Below, in pieces: positions 37,340-48,814 of a DNA stretch of 60,000 nt (within the stretch, counting starts at the first letter, position 1; the number at the start of each line of letters is the position of its first letter). This stretch comes from Lineus longissimus (taxonomy: Eukaryota > Nemertea > Pilidiophora > Heteronemertea > Lineidae). The DNA is taken from NCBI RefSeq assembly GCF_910592395.1, contig NC_088316.1, forward strand, positions 1,614,001 through 1,674,000, in the 5' to 3' direction. The notes below the pieces were generated by a model. That model ran no database searches, had not been told where the DNA came from, and saw only the letters and a program-made list of their open reading frames with translations. Made by a program: the position numbers and the translations under genes.

Positions 37340-39025
37340 CAATTTATCTATGTTTAAGAGAGGTTGAGAAACAATCCATATGACGCATACTTAACGTTTA
37401 CGTATAGGTTCATGCCAGCGCTGAATGGTTTCTCTCTTAACCTCTCTTTTCTATTCTGCGGTTCAAATAATATTTCAAAGAGCTAGGTTTGCTGACGTTT
37501 AAAGCAGTTGTTTTTGAATACATTTTTAGGCATTTTAGTCTCGCTTGTTTTTGAAGCTTCTGCAAGATTATGATTCGAAACTAAACTTGCTTTAAGAAGG
37601 TCTATCAAGATAGTTGCAGAAAAAACTGATTATCGAACCAAAGGCATAATTTCTGAAGTTCCATGTTGTACACCAAAGTTGTTTCAAATCCAGCAATGGG
37701 GTCATACACCAGTCCATGGTGAGAAAGAATTCTGTTGCTTCAAATAACCTGCCCAATATGCCAAATGGAGATAATCGTAATGTTATCGTATATAATTTAT
37801 ACAATGGCTCCGTTAAAATAGCTGGTTGAATATCAAACATCCATAACTGATGTAACAAAAATCATAAACGACTCAAATCGCTGTATCCTTGGCGTCTGTT
37901 AGTTTGAAACATGAGATGTGAAATTAAACAAAGAGTCGGCGGAAAATACGGTTAAAGATATCTGAGCAATTGCCTGTGGCAGATGCTCTCACTTTCTAAT
38001 CATACTTTTGTTCAAATGATGTGGAGAACAGCATCGCATTACTTCATGGAACTTTATTTACCAAATCAACAGTGCAATTCCAGTTATTCTGTATAAAACC
38101 ATGTGACCCACACACCAGTCAAGCCACATCATAATTTCATTGAACATGATTTGATGAGATGTAAAATACATTAATCTTTATCGAGCATTTTTATATTGAT
38201 ATTTAAGAGATTAACTCTGAAAAGTTGGGGGATAAGATAATGGAAGGTTAGTCAAATACCAGAGTGGGTAAGGTGATGACGTCATTGCACGTGATCATAT
38301 GATTGCTATGACTGTGACGTCATCACAATACGTCACTTGGTGCAATAATTGTATGGCGTCGTATACACTTCGTGGAACGTGTGCACAGTTTTCAAAACCA
38401 TAATTGTTAGTTACGTGGAGCTTTGAATGTTGTGAAATTATCTGAGAATGGAATATATTCGTAAACAAGACGGAACTTGCCCAAAAGCCATTGTCCAAGT
38501 TGTATGAAAAAAAAGTTAGGAGGACGGCCTTTGTTACTACACTGAGAGCCTTTTCTATGTGATCGTTCATTTGCGATAGCAGTAGGCCGTTAGTTATCGT
38601 TTTCGATTTCTCTTTGAGGGCTCAGAGGAACTGGGCCTAAAAGAGACTAACTTTGCATCCCTCAATTTCATCAACATTTGATTTCTATTTCGTTATCTAA
38701 TTTTGTCTTTGACGAACTCAAAAGAAGGGGATAACCACAAAATAAGGAAAGAATGATGAAGTACGGGTATATATTTTTTATTCTGAACTACGCGATATCG
38801 CCATACTGTTTTAAAAACCTTTCAAGCGCCTCCAGCCTTTAAAGAGTTAATCCAACCCTGCTTGAAATGTCATTTTTCGACCCTTTTTATCTGAAACAGC
38901 GCATGCAATGCGGTCTTTTGAAAGTAGGTGTCTTGGTACCCTCGTAGTTTTTTGTAGTACCGTTGTCTCATTGACGTTGGTGTCCATCGCATACGTCATG
39001 GAAACGTGAGTTCCATCCTGGTAGT
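37340..39025. other. Non-coding stretch (likely receptor intron)
   Basis: No gene or known repeat recognised. A paired TGACGTCA motif cluster lies at 38,275-38,330. Confidence 0.5.
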
Positions 39026-39030
39026 CAGGT

Positions 39031-39392
39031 CCACACCTGTGCAATGCATGTAGCGTTTATACATTGTACATTACCATTGTGCATTGGCCACACCTGTGCA
39101 ATGCATGTATCGTTCATACATTGTACATGGCCATTGTACATTGTCCACACCTGAGCAATGCATGTATCGTTTATACATTGTACATGGCCATTGTGCATTG
39201 TCCACACCTGAGCAATGCATGTATCGTTCATACATTGCACATGGCCATTGTGCATTGTCCACACCTGAGCAATGCATGTATCGTTTATACATTGTACATG
39301 GCCATTGTGCATTGTCCACACCTGAGCAATGCATGTATCGTTCATACATTGTACATGGCCATTGTCCATTGTCAACACCTGAGCAATGCATA
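39031..39392. repeat. 57-bp satellite-like tandem array with alternating units
   Basis: About 6.3 copies of a 57-bp unit (CACACCTGAGCAATGCATGT, TACATTGTACATGGCCATTG). The word CACACCTG recurs at 39,033, 39,090, 39,147, 39,204 and onward at exact 57-bp steps. Units alternate strictly CGTTTAT / CGTTCAT (39,054; 39,111; 39,168; 39,225; 39,282; 39,339), so the higher-order period is 114 bp. Because 57 is divisible by 3, long frames stay open on both strands, but they encode only a 19-residue monotony and I do not call them genes. Confidence 0.95.
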
Positions 39393-39567
39393 TGTAGTGG
39401 TGGCATCATTCCTACTCACGACTCAGAATATTTCTACAATGCGTTTTCCCTCGTTATAACGCTACAGCGAGCCTCGCTATAACGAAGCCTGCTATAACGA
39501 ACACTATTTTGCTAGGATCCCAAGGCGTTAGATATAGCGAGGTTGTACTTACTATTTGGAGTTTTTT

Positions 39568-39780
39568 TGCGACTTCTTAACGGTTTCCCTAACTTTTCCT
39601 GATTTATCCGTCAAAAGTCCGACATTGTCCGACTTTTCTATGAAAGGTCGGATTTCTAGAAAACCTGTGAAAAATACTAGGGCTTCCCAAAATAGGGCAA
39701 TAATGATCAAAGGCCTGTGTTGAATGGGGTTAAAAAGTTAGAGAAACCGTTAAGAAGTCGGAAAAAGTCTCCTGCTAGTG
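39568..39780. mobile_element. Foldback element family F1, copy 3 (internal deletion)
   Basis: A left arm (CGACTTCTTAACGGTTTCCC to GATCAAAGGCCTGTGTTGAA and TGGGGTTAA) is joined directly to the outermost 40 bp of the right arm (AAAGTTAGAGAAACCGTTAA, GAAGTCGGAAAAAGTCTCCT, GCTAGTG). This is the clearest evidence that the arms belong to one palindromic element, here lacking its centre and most of the right arm. Confidence 0.85.
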
Positions 39781-39784
39781 ACTG

Positions 39785-41615
39785 CATTGTAAGAACTGAA
39801 TACATTCTGTCAAGTAAGAAGGTTGTAAATAGATGCGAGAATGTACAGTGGTCTTGCTTCGAGATGAAACCCAAGTCCATCGGTCTTGCAAAAGTATCGG
39901 GACGTATGCGGTTACATCATCTGAATAAAGTTTTAGCCCCTTGTTCGCGAATGAATAGGAAGTAGATTTATGAAGTCGCATGAATATTTCAGTTGTTTAG
40001 AAATAGAAAATAGACGTGGCTAGGGTACCTCACATTGAAATTCTGTTTCTGATATTATATAGGGTACTACATTTTGTATACTACACTGTTGTTTAATACT
40101 AGAACTTTTTTGACACAGCTAGTTTCTTAATGTGCATGAATATGGACATGATATTTTTTATGTGCATGAATATTTACGTACACGTAAAGAAAAACACTCA
40201 TTTGATAAACACACATCACTCATATCGAACAACACCCCTGTAACAAATTGATTTTCAAAACTGCATAATTTCGCCATGAAGTTGGGAATGCAATTTACGA
40301 AATTTCTCAAAAGGTGACATAACTTCGTAGTAACGAAGTTTCGCGATATATCGGGTGACCCAATGAAAAAGAATCACACTTAACTGCACTTAGCTGACAC
40401 TTTTTTGCATTTTTCGATTTGGTTTTTTTTTCTTCCACTAGAAAAGAAATAGTACCCGGTAGAAGAAAAGTGGCGTCCATTTGGTTTCGCTTATACCTCC
40501 TCAGTGTTTAAACTCTCGTTATGTTAGAACCCTTGCTCAGAATTAGTGTTAGGCATTATTTCATTTCAACAACGGCTGATGACGGGATGACAGGTGGGTA
40601 GCTACATGTAACGTTTTTTTCGTATCTGATGGTGGCAATGTGTGGAGACTGCTTGGCTGTGTGACATGACATTGATTATTCCCTCACCGTCCTTTTCAAC
40701 CTTAGCGACGGTAACCACTTGCGAGGCTTGGAGAGTGGCGCCGCGACCCGATTAAATTTGAATTGCCCAATGAGAATGCTGCGTCTTGATCACGTGTTTA
40801 AAAGTCGTGCTAGCGATGTCAAAGAAGTAACATGTACATGAATTCAGGCTTCTTGACTCAATTTTTATTGAGTTCGAAATAGTATATCTCACTTGTGGTC
40901 TTTGTTCCAAGAATGAAATGGATGGAGGACGCCATAATGTAATAATCTTTTCTTAGATTATCCAATAAAGCATTCGTAACTCTATCATCAAGTTGGTGTT
41001 CGCTATGACTAGTTGATGCTTAGAATACGAACTATTGTGACCCAAGTGAAAAAGTTGGTGCCAAGAGCTGGAACGAATTCATAAACAGATTACAAAATGG
41101 TAACACAATTACTAAATTTGGGATGGAATGACCTTATTTTTGTAATTCTAGCAGGACAGTTTTATTACTGCACTTTTTTGCTGACGATCGTGTAATGTCA
41201 GACGGTCAAAGTGGTGTCGGGTTTTTCTCATGGCCGGTTTTAGAAACGTGCATTGGTCGACAGGTTTTTTAACACGGTTGCACACGTATCTCATTTACAA
41301 TGAAGTCAGTGATTTTTTCTCACTTTTTAAAAAACTTCACATATCACACTAATGCAGTTACACTCGTATACACATTTACAAATTGCACACATTTCTGAAA
41401 CAACTTCTAAAAGCTACTCACACTTCTACATGTTCAGTTCACACCAATTCTATCTTCACCAGCACCCAATTCTATCTACACACAAATAGTTGTAATACTC
41501 GATCAACCTTAAACAATTTTCACATTCTCTTCAGCAAAATACGCTCCAAAACACGTTAATTTGTCTCGTGAGCTTTCTGCTGCAGTTCGGAAAGCATAAA
41601 CTATGATTTCTCGCA
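39785..41615. other. Non-coding stretch, nothing recognised
   Basis: Tandem TATGTGCATGAATATGGACA-like words at 40,128-40,175; otherwise no feature seen. Confidence 0.5.
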
Positions 41616-41621
41616 GCATAA

Positions 41622-41763
41622 ATGTCGCCCCTGTCAGTCTTGTTCATTTTGGCTCTGCTCGCTTTCTGTGTAACCTTCCACCTTTTCCGTTACGTTCATG
41701 TTTCAGGTGAAACTATTATTGCCAGTGCGAGAAAGCACATAGAGGATATGGTGGCGCTCTCAG
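41622..41763 (+). CDS. Candidate exon with signal peptide (alternative first exon or separate gene)
   Basis: The ATG at 41,622 (AAATG, A at -3) opens MSPLSVLFILALLAFCVTFH, a good signal-peptide-like hydrophobic core. It is followed by GETIIASARKHIEDMVALS and a strong 5' splice site CAG|GTAGGG at 41,764. It ends in phase 1, which would be compatible with the receptor exon at 47,135. It could be an alternative promoter exon giving a receptor with a shortened amino-terminal domain, the first exon of an unrelated gene, or chance. There is no domain evidence for any of these. Confidence 0.3.
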
Positions 41764-41769
41764 GTAGGG

Positions 41770-42425
41770 AAGAGCACTTTGTATCGCACAACTCATTCAC
41801 AATCAAAGCCCAATCTATAAAACCTTCAACTATATACATGTATCAAGATAACTGTCATTGTTGGTGATGCATTGATGGAGGTTAAGTCCTCAGTTGGCAT
41901 TAACTTTAACTTGGCTTATAAGTCCACTACTGTACTGTGTTCAAGTTAAAGGCCAACACCGTTTGTTGAAAATTTGAAACTTGTAATTGAAGTTGAAAAT
42001 TTTCAATTATGGGTAAATACGAACTAGATATAACTTTCAGCATTATCGTCATGTAGACAGATATACACATACACTGTACTTAATATATAAATTTCAAGTT
42101 TCAGCAGATTCGTACATCATAACTGCACTACGGCATCATGTGTACAACTGGATTTATGTTTTCCTTGACCACCAGTAATTACAAACTTACTCCTTCAAAG
42201 CCTAGTTAGCGCCGGAATTGATTTGAACAAACGGGCCCTGATCACAACATCAGTCCTGGCTCATCCACAATGCATCACCAGATAATATGATAGATATACA
42301 TTACTGAGAACATAATTAACCTTAAATGGAAATCAGAATGGCCAGAACCCCAGCACTCTGTTTTTTTTGTTGACAATCAATGTATGCACCAACTGCACGC
42401 TTCAGGCCGATTCCTACTCCGATGA
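41770..42425. other. Non-coding stretch, nothing recognised
   Basis: No frame or repeat of note. Confidence 0.5.
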
Positions 42426-42429
42426 GCGT

Positions 42430-42515
42430 GTGTCACAGGCGATCGGAAGCCGCCGTATGTCCCAGGCGACTGAAGTCAGCTCTAAGGCCCAGGCGACTAG
42501 AATCGAATGTGGTAA
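42430..42515 (+). repeat. 27-bp tandem repeat, 3 units
   Basis: CAGGCGATCGGAAG, CAGGCGACTGAAGT and CAGGCGACTAGAAT start at 42,436, 42,463 and 42,490, exactly 27 bp apart. The words resemble parts of the GCGATT-rich family. Confidence 0.7.
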
Positions 42516-42589
42516 CATGCGATTGGAGTGAGGATCGGGCGTATTCGGCGTCTACGCGTTCTTGCTGCGTTCTATGCCGTATGTGAAGT

Positions 42590-44465
42590 CGATGTTTTGG
42601 TGTATATTTGTATATGTATCAGGTAATATCCTATCTGTAGGTTTAAAACAAGGTCAGCCGTAATGTCAGTCATTGACTTGCGATTATCATACAACTAAAA
42701 ACTTTTATCAGTGACACCATGCAGTACAATTTAGTTAGCAGAGAAAAACTTGCAAGATATGCTTTGCTAACATCAAGAATATTACTTGTTATTCTTGATA
42801 ATATCTTATAAGAATCAACTTGTGCATACACGCTCCCGGTTACGTCAAGAGATGCACTTGTGAAGTTTACTTCTAAAACAATGTTTGGGTTGGCAGGCCG
42901 GATCCATATTCGAGCAAGAAAAATGTTTGAAATGTCAAAGAGGGAGAAAATACTTTTCGAGATTTTAGCAGACATTTTCACACTTGCTGACTGAGTCTCA
43001 TTTCCCAAACCAGCTACAGCAACTACAGACAAGTGTGTTTCAAGTGCTTACAAAATCAGTGAAGAAACAGATGACGACCAATCATCAATTAATCAGATCG
43101 AGCATTGTTTACTTCGACCCACTTAAACGCCACGGATGTTGCTCTCCCAAAACAAGTTGTAAACATCTGAACACTGCTTGCTACAGTCGAACCTCTTGGT
43201 AACCGTCTATTTGAGTCATTACACGACATAAAATGTCTATTTGAGACAACCTCTATTTATGCGGAAATAACCGCCCATACACCATGCACTATTCTAAAGT
43301 TCAGAGTGGTGGGATGTTCAAACACGTATCTTGTTCGTTAATGAATCTAATATCTGGTATGATAAAATATGTAAGATATGTTTTGTAATATAAACTAGCA
43401 TTGCTTTGTAGTTCCTTAGAAATCTATCGCCGTTTTTAGAACGAGAATGATATGAGCGTCTCTAGTGGTTCCATTGTCGACCCTCACCTGTCTAATTATT
43501 TATTTAAGCCAAGCTTTACGGTTTAAACAAAGATGGTGAAAAAACCGGTGGTAAGTGTTACATTCGAATTCAAAAAGAAGTATGCTATATAGATAATGGA
43601 CACATGTAGGTCCACATGCTCTGCATAATAGCTTGTTGCTTGGACACTGGTTTAAAAACTCCCAGACTTAAATCACTTACCCATAACCCACCCCAAGTCC
43701 CACGCCTCTACAAACCTACACCACACTCTTAAAAATAAAGGTTTTGGAGCCTCGGAAAAACCATGATTAAAGTTTCAGGGAGACCTATATATATTTGATA
43801 CATTTTTGGCGGAAGGGTAGCATTCTAATTGCGAATGGGTTGATGATTTTAAAGTTTTGGCAAAACCTCACGAATCTTAACTCTTCAAAATTTTGTTCTG
43901 CCTGAAATTAGATACTATTACTGAAAACTTTTCTTCGTCGAAACGGTAATTGTTGGTAAAATAACGAAACTGGGTATAATATGTTTATAAGATTTTAATT
44001 GCCATATTTTAGTTAATTATTTTGAAGAACCTGCATTGGAAATTGTCAAATTGTTTTCAAGGAAAATATTATAATGTCAGACCAGTCTTTCGCTTTGACG
44101 AAGAAAAAGGTTTTCTGGCTAAACTAGCCGCTTCCCCATGATTAAAACACTAACAGAGTTGTGTGCGTGAGTAACACTTAAGTACAGTTTGTAGTCTTCG
44201 TTCAGGCCCTATTCCACGGAGGCTTTTTTCGGCCAAGGACACCGCAGCGGGAAGAACTACTACGCCCTTCCCAATTTGGTGTTTGGTAATTCGAAGCCCC
44301 ACAAGAGCGGTGGGGGTGGGGGGGGGGGGGGGGGGTGTAGAATCATTGAAAGACACCATCCTCCATGTCATGTAACTCTCTTACTGGTGCGGAGAGCGGA
44401 CACTTTGACCACAGGTGGAAGACGCCTCTGTAGAATCAGGCCTTCGGTGCTAAAGCGCCACGCAA
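42590..44465. other. Non-coding stretch, nothing coding recognised
   Basis: CACTCTTAAAAATAAAGGTT at 43,726-43,745 resembles one end of the AAAGGTTTT elements at 44.8 kb. A G-run of more than 15 lies at 44,310-44,336. Confidence 0.5.
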
Positions 44466-44467
44466 AC

Positions 44468-44580
44468 GAGCGATTTTCATCGCAGTAACCTGCAGTGTTG
44501 TAATCCCTACAATTCGCGACAAAATGTCTCTCGTTTGTGGGTAATCGGTAATCGCTTGGATTGATATTTATCGCAGGGCC
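44468..44580. repeat. GCGATT-rich palindromic repeat, copy 4
   Basis: GCCACGCAAACGAGCGATTT on the left and TCTCTCGTTTGTGGGTAATC on the right are inverted relatives, with ATCGCAGTAACCTGCAG between. It matches the members at 1.8 and 21.4 kb. Confidence 0.55.
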
Positions 44581-44788
44581 GAAATGGTTCAGGTCTCATT
44601 CTTGTTCACGTTGTTGCCTTCGGTCCCAGAGCGAGAATTTTTTAAGCTGGCACACTCAGCTATTCCCTGATTGATATCATCATAAATACGTTAAAGAGTA
44701 TCTATGATGATGCAAAAAACGACGTAACGGCAATAGGTGGGAGAGAACTCTTCGGTAGCACCAGTTATTTCGGGTAAATTTGCCCTGA

Positions 44789-44937
44789 ACACTTAGAAAT
44801 AAAGGTTTTTGTGACCATTTAAAATGTATTTAAGGTTTCATGGCCAACAAGAATATGTACTCTTTAAAGGGTTTTCAGCGAAATAAAAATCTGATGAAGG
44901 ATTTTTGCTATTCTGAAAAACCTTTAGAAAGGTGATA
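44789..44937. mobile_element. Possible small MITE with AAAGGTTTTT ends
   Basis: CACTTAGAAATAAAGGTTTT at the left and GAAAAACCTTTAGAAAGGTG at the right are imperfect inverted repeats about 110 bp apart. The left end resembles the end of the element at 46,030. Confidence 0.45.
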
Positions 44938-46029
44938 CATGTTTAACCATCTCTGAAAAAAACATGAATTTTGACAAAAGTTTTCTTCGATTTCTATATT
45001 CGTTCCCTACATGTATCTTCTTTCTATTACTACTACAAAAACATTTCGCCCTCTATCGTACTCTGCTTACAAACAGAACAGTGCTGGTTATTCAATCTAG
45101 CATGGGTCCTATAACATGTATAACCCCCCTCCCAAAAAACGACAACAAAAAACCTCACCATTGAAAATTTAAAATTGTGAAAAAAAATCCAAGAAGAAAA
45201 ACAAAAAGAAGGTACCTTGAATATCATATGATAAATTGCAACCACCAGTTAATAAGTACACACTGGAATGCACAATGCAGTAAAATTACACTAGACAACA
45301 AAGGTCTTGCATATTTGGCGCATGTATTACTTGAGCTGGTTTGACCTTAGAGTAGTCTGGTTACTCCAGGTTAGACGATTTGTAATAAAACTATTGCTAG
45401 CATGACTTACAACTTCGAAGCATGATCTTAAAAACTGCCTTTGGCAATTCTTATGCCAACAATTAGTTTTATGCCCATATAATCGCCCCCAAAAAGAAAT
45501 ATACATGCACTATGTGGGAAATGTATTTGTCTCAAGAGAATCGAAGCAATGTTAACTTTTTTTTTTTTTTTTTTTAATCAATCTGTTTTACCACTATCAA
45601 ACTGTTTTAAATCCAAATATTTGCTTCTAACTCCATTGTAAAGTGCCTTGGAGCATGCTTAGCTTGTACAAGGCACTATAATATCCGGTATTTATTATAT
45701 TCAAAATACGGAGACTACTAAGTATATATCCGATCAACATAAATGTACATGTGCGTGTACAATGAAGAAGGACACTGGGATGCGTACAGGCATCTAGACT
45801 TGTATTTTTCTGGTAACGGAGTGAGGGGTACAGTGCCGCTTTTCTTGGCTCGAGTCTCATTGCCGCAGCGTCAGCGCAAAAATCTTGCGAAACTTCAGTA
45901 TTCTTGCAATATTAATCATTGATTGTTTAATCTTGAAGGGAATTCTTTTTCAGTGAACCAATCAGATATCATATCATCTCTGTTTCACAGAACTCATTTA
46001 TCATGAATCGTAAATGATTGAATTGGGTA

Positions 46030-46244
46030 CGCTCTTAGAAATAATTTGTTTTTAAAGTTCGGCCAACTCATATATGCTCTTGAGAGCGAAATGAAAAACA
46101 ATTGAGGGGGGGGGGGGGTTATCAGATTCTCAAAAACCTCCAGTTTGTTTTCATTTTCTTGGAAAGCTTCAAATGGGGTGCATCGGGATATTCAGTGTGT
46201 GTAGGCTGTTTTTAAAAGCCCAAAACGCTCTATTTCTAAGAGCG
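46030..46244. mobile_element. 215-bp MITE with TA target duplication
   Basis: The ends CGCTCTTAGAAATA and TATTTCTAAGAGCG are a perfect 14-bp inverted repeat, flanked by TA at 46,028-46,029 and 46,245-46,246. The interior includes a G-run at about 46,106-46,118. It has no coding capacity. It is consistent with a Tc1/mariner-type non-autonomous element. Confidence 0.75.
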
Positions 46245-46753
46245 TAACCGTCCTATATGCGTCGTGTGCCCCAGGCCTACCCGTCTGGGTATGTCTGCAC
46301 TCTGTGCGTCATCTGTACTGTGCATGTTACCGTGCATCGTGGCTGCATTCTGTTTTCAGGACATGTTTGCACTTGTCTTACCATAAATATGTGCCTTGTA
46401 CATGTCGCACTCAGCTTAACATTTAATTTAATAGTTGGTTTTAGAGGCAGTTTTAATGCACGTCTTCTCATTAACCATTTCTGCTTTATAGGCGTTTGAT
46501 AGATGAAATATTGGGTTTTGGCTTTTTCAGATTTTGGCAGATAGTCTCTCAACTTTATGTATGATTTCTTGCAGGCTGGCGAGTTATATGTAACTTGGAG
46601 ATGATGAAACTCGGTTGGAAGAACCTAGTAACTTAGTACTTACTTTCACAACCTTTTGAGAAAAAAGGGAAATCTAAGATTTTTTATAAGGGAGGAAAAA
46701 AAATCACAGTTGTCATCATATAAATGGTGTTTTGCTGGACATTTTACGTCTTT

Positions 46754-46984
46754 TTACTCCCATTCTACGATAGATTCAGTCCAACCGAATTCAAATACGC
46801 CATCACCATTTTTATCACATTGCAAATGAACATTGTTTTCAAAGTTAGATGACGTGTAAGCGCTGGGCAGGCGCTGAAGGCTATCAACGAAGATGTTAAA
46901 ACAATTTAAGAATGTTCTTGGATTTTTAATGTCTGAGGTCATAACATAACCTTCAAGTTTAAATTCTGAGGCTAGATGAAGCAA
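46754..46984 (-). CDS. Hypothetical antisense coding segment in the receptor intron
   Basis: A reverse-strand frame of about 76 codons with protein-like composition near its end (NNVHLQCDKNGDGVFEFGWT) and a terminal TAA. It has no ATG at its upstream end; an in-frame acceptor-like TTCATCTAG lies there instead. DKNGDGVFEF recalls an EF-hand loop, but position 12 is Trp, not Glu or Asp, so it is not a good calcium-binding loop. Family unknown. It may be an exon of a nested reverse-strand gene or chance. Confidence 0.25.
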   Translation of the reverse strand: MLHLASEFKLEGYVMTSDIKNPRTFLNCFNIFVDSLQRLPSAYTSSNFENNVHLQCDKNGDGVFEFGWTESIVEWE

Positions 46985-47134
46985 TACCTTGATGTCCCTT
47001 CTCTTTCACAATAATGCAATATCCTAGTGACAGCCAGCGCCACATAGCGACGGCCTTAATTTTGCCAGTCCCTAATTAACCGGACACCATCACTTACAAT
47101 ATAACTAGGACATGATTTTTTTTTACTTCTTCAG

Positions 47135-47325
47135 GGGGGAAAGTGAAACATAACATCATGTCCAAGCCGGCCGCGGAGGCCCGATCCATCACAAGCAGAC
47201 ATTTGAACCCAAACCTCTCGGACCGGGACCTCAAACTCGTACTTATGCAGCTCGCATTTAGGCTGCAGATATCAAACTTCGTCACACTGACCGGCGCAAG
47301 ACTTACGGGCAGGATATTAAAAATG
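47135..47325 (+). CDS. Ionotropic glutamate receptor, ATD exon
   Basis: Preceded by TTTTACTTCTTCAG and ending ATG|GTAATT. It reads KHNIMSKPAAEARSITSRHL and then LSDRDLKLVLMQLAFRLQIS and NFVTLTGARLTGRILKM. This corresponds to the ATD segment with the vR-x-L strand, the helix that scans the inter-lobe cleft, the ivl strand and the iLk helix just before the A-x-x-L-g-m turn supplied by the next exon. It starts with two nucleotides of a split codon and ends in phase 0, in agreement with both neighbours. Confidence 0.8.
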
Positions 47326-47590
47326 GTAATTTGTGTTGTGACGTCATTGCAAATGACTGATCGCTGCCAAAATGGTAAATCGAGTTGTGAATTCAATACA
47401 AATGTCTGCCATGATCAAAGGAAACTTCTTGATTTAAACTGATTACACATGACTGATGATTATCAAAAATGGTAATTTTGTTGAGACATCATTACAGATG
47501 GCTGATCACTATCAAAATGGTATATGGCAAATTTCGTGTTGCGAAATCAATATCAATGACAGATGATTGTCAAAATGGTAATATGTGTTC
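47323..47590 (+). repeat. Degenerate tandem array built on a splice-donor-containing unit
   Basis: The word (A)AAATGGTAAT that forms the exon-intron junction at 47,323 recurs at 47,372, 47,469, 47,517 and 47,575. Each copy has a similar context (TGACTGAT..., TCAAAATGGT, GACRTCATT). Spacing is about 48-49 bp or a multiple, with one longer step. The array therefore starts inside the last codon of the exon and fills the first 260 bp of the intron. Confidence 0.7.
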
Positions 47591-47810
47591 TAAAATCATT
47601 GTCGAAGGCTGTTAACTACCACAGTCAACAGTCTTTGATACACCAGAATCTCTTTCACCGAGACTGTTGACCACCGTTGACTGTGCGTTGACCACCATAT
47701 TCAACTTACGACCCGAGCGCTATATTCGTTTTCCAAGATTCTCAAAAACGTGAATTTACAGGATATCAAGATATTTTCTTGATATTCAGTAGATTTTTAA
47801 ATCTTTTCAG

Positions 47811-47864
47811 GCCCGTTACCTCACAGTACTTGGAGTACACTACCGGTGGATAGTTCTTAACTTG
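47811..47864 (+). CDS. Ionotropic glutamate receptor, 54-bp ATD exon
   Basis: A small exon between TAAATCTTTTCAG and TTG|GTATGT, both ends phase 0, encoding ARYLTVLGVHYRWIVLNL. It matches the family segment A..LGM....YHWIvtNL, with the aromatic Y-x-W-I pair typical of the ATD. Its size and borders fit the position between the preceding iLk helix and the following D/E-rich exon. Confidence 0.87.
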
Positions 47865-48392
47865 GTATGTAGTTGCAGTTGAATCTGTTTTGATCTAGAT
47901 TAAACAAAAGACAACTCAAGCAAACCTACAGAAGATAAAAACAAGTTATGACAGTATCATTATCCTTCGAGGACTGTAAAAATCAGCATCGTGATCGGCA
48001 GAAGTTAGAGAAGTTACCAGATGTTGTATTCAGTTAAAGTATACGCATGCGCATGAGCTAATATATAAGAGATTCTGCTACCGTTCTCGCCCATGCACAT
48101 GCGTAACGGATAAAAAACCCAGTGGATATTCTATTCCCAATCATTTCAAACCAACGAAAGTGGCGCTAATTAAAAGTTCTCAAATGGGTAGACTGTACGT
48201 ATCAGGAAGTAGCGAAACGGACCGATGAAATCGTGAAGAGATACACTGAATCCACATCACATTACCATTTTGGCCGAAAGTAGATTCTTCCGCGGCGGCG
48301 ACGTAGCCGGTAAACGATGGTCAGGAGTGGAAGTAGGCCAAATACTAAGTAGTTTTTTTTTATTGAAACAACCCTCTTTCTCACATTTCAAG

Positions 48393-48599
48393 GGATCTGA
48401 GGACTTTGGCTTCGATGTCTTCAAGAGCTTGATAGCCAACTGTACCCAGATTAACATGGTTCAAGACACCCTGCGAGAGCCGACGATGGGGCGGAATGTC
48501 CTGGAGATGAGAGACGCGGTGCAGGTGATTGAGAACATCCGGCAAGACGCCAGGTCAGGACCCGTTGAGACGTCGTTTATCAGGAAGGAGCTCAGAGAG
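48393..48599 (+). CDS. Ionotropic glutamate receptor, ATD exon (NCT glycosylation site)
   Basis: Bordered by CTTTCTCACATTTCAAG and GAG|GTATGA, both phase 0, 69 codons. It starts GSEDFGFDVFKSLIANCTQI, which matches the family pattern of an acidic helix followed by N-x-S/T-x-(F/I). It continues through a helix (NVLEMRDAVQVIENIRQ) and ends FIRKELRE, leading into the next exon's TGLTG motif. N-C-T is a plausible glycosylation site. Confidence 0.92.
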
Positions 48600-48814
48600 G
48601 TATGACAACGATTATAGTGTTAAGGTGAAACAAAAGAGCCTCCATTTTACCAATCTAAGGAACACCAGAACTCTTTCAAAAACCAAAAATCACACAAATA
48701 TTGTTCGGAGGCCATGCAGACCAAAGGTGACAATGTCATCCGAGTGATAATTTTTACCATTTTATGGATTATGGACGAGTTCAGGTGTTTCTTAGATGAG
48801 TGTTTCTCACCAGA

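Noticed and set aside
38275-38330. TGACGTCA motifs as a CRE promoter
   Set aside because: No transcription start or first exon is recognisable nearby; similar words occur at 9.96, 12.78 and 54.03 kb without genes.
39064-39482. Long open frames on both strands encoding repeated 19-residue units
   Set aside because: They follow from a tandem 57-bp DNA unit whose length is divisible by 3. The frames overlap on both strands and no flanking coding signal exists.
44276-44488. Frame with a poly-Gly/poly-Pro stretch
   Set aside because: Caused by the G-run at 44,310-44,336, not a protein feature.
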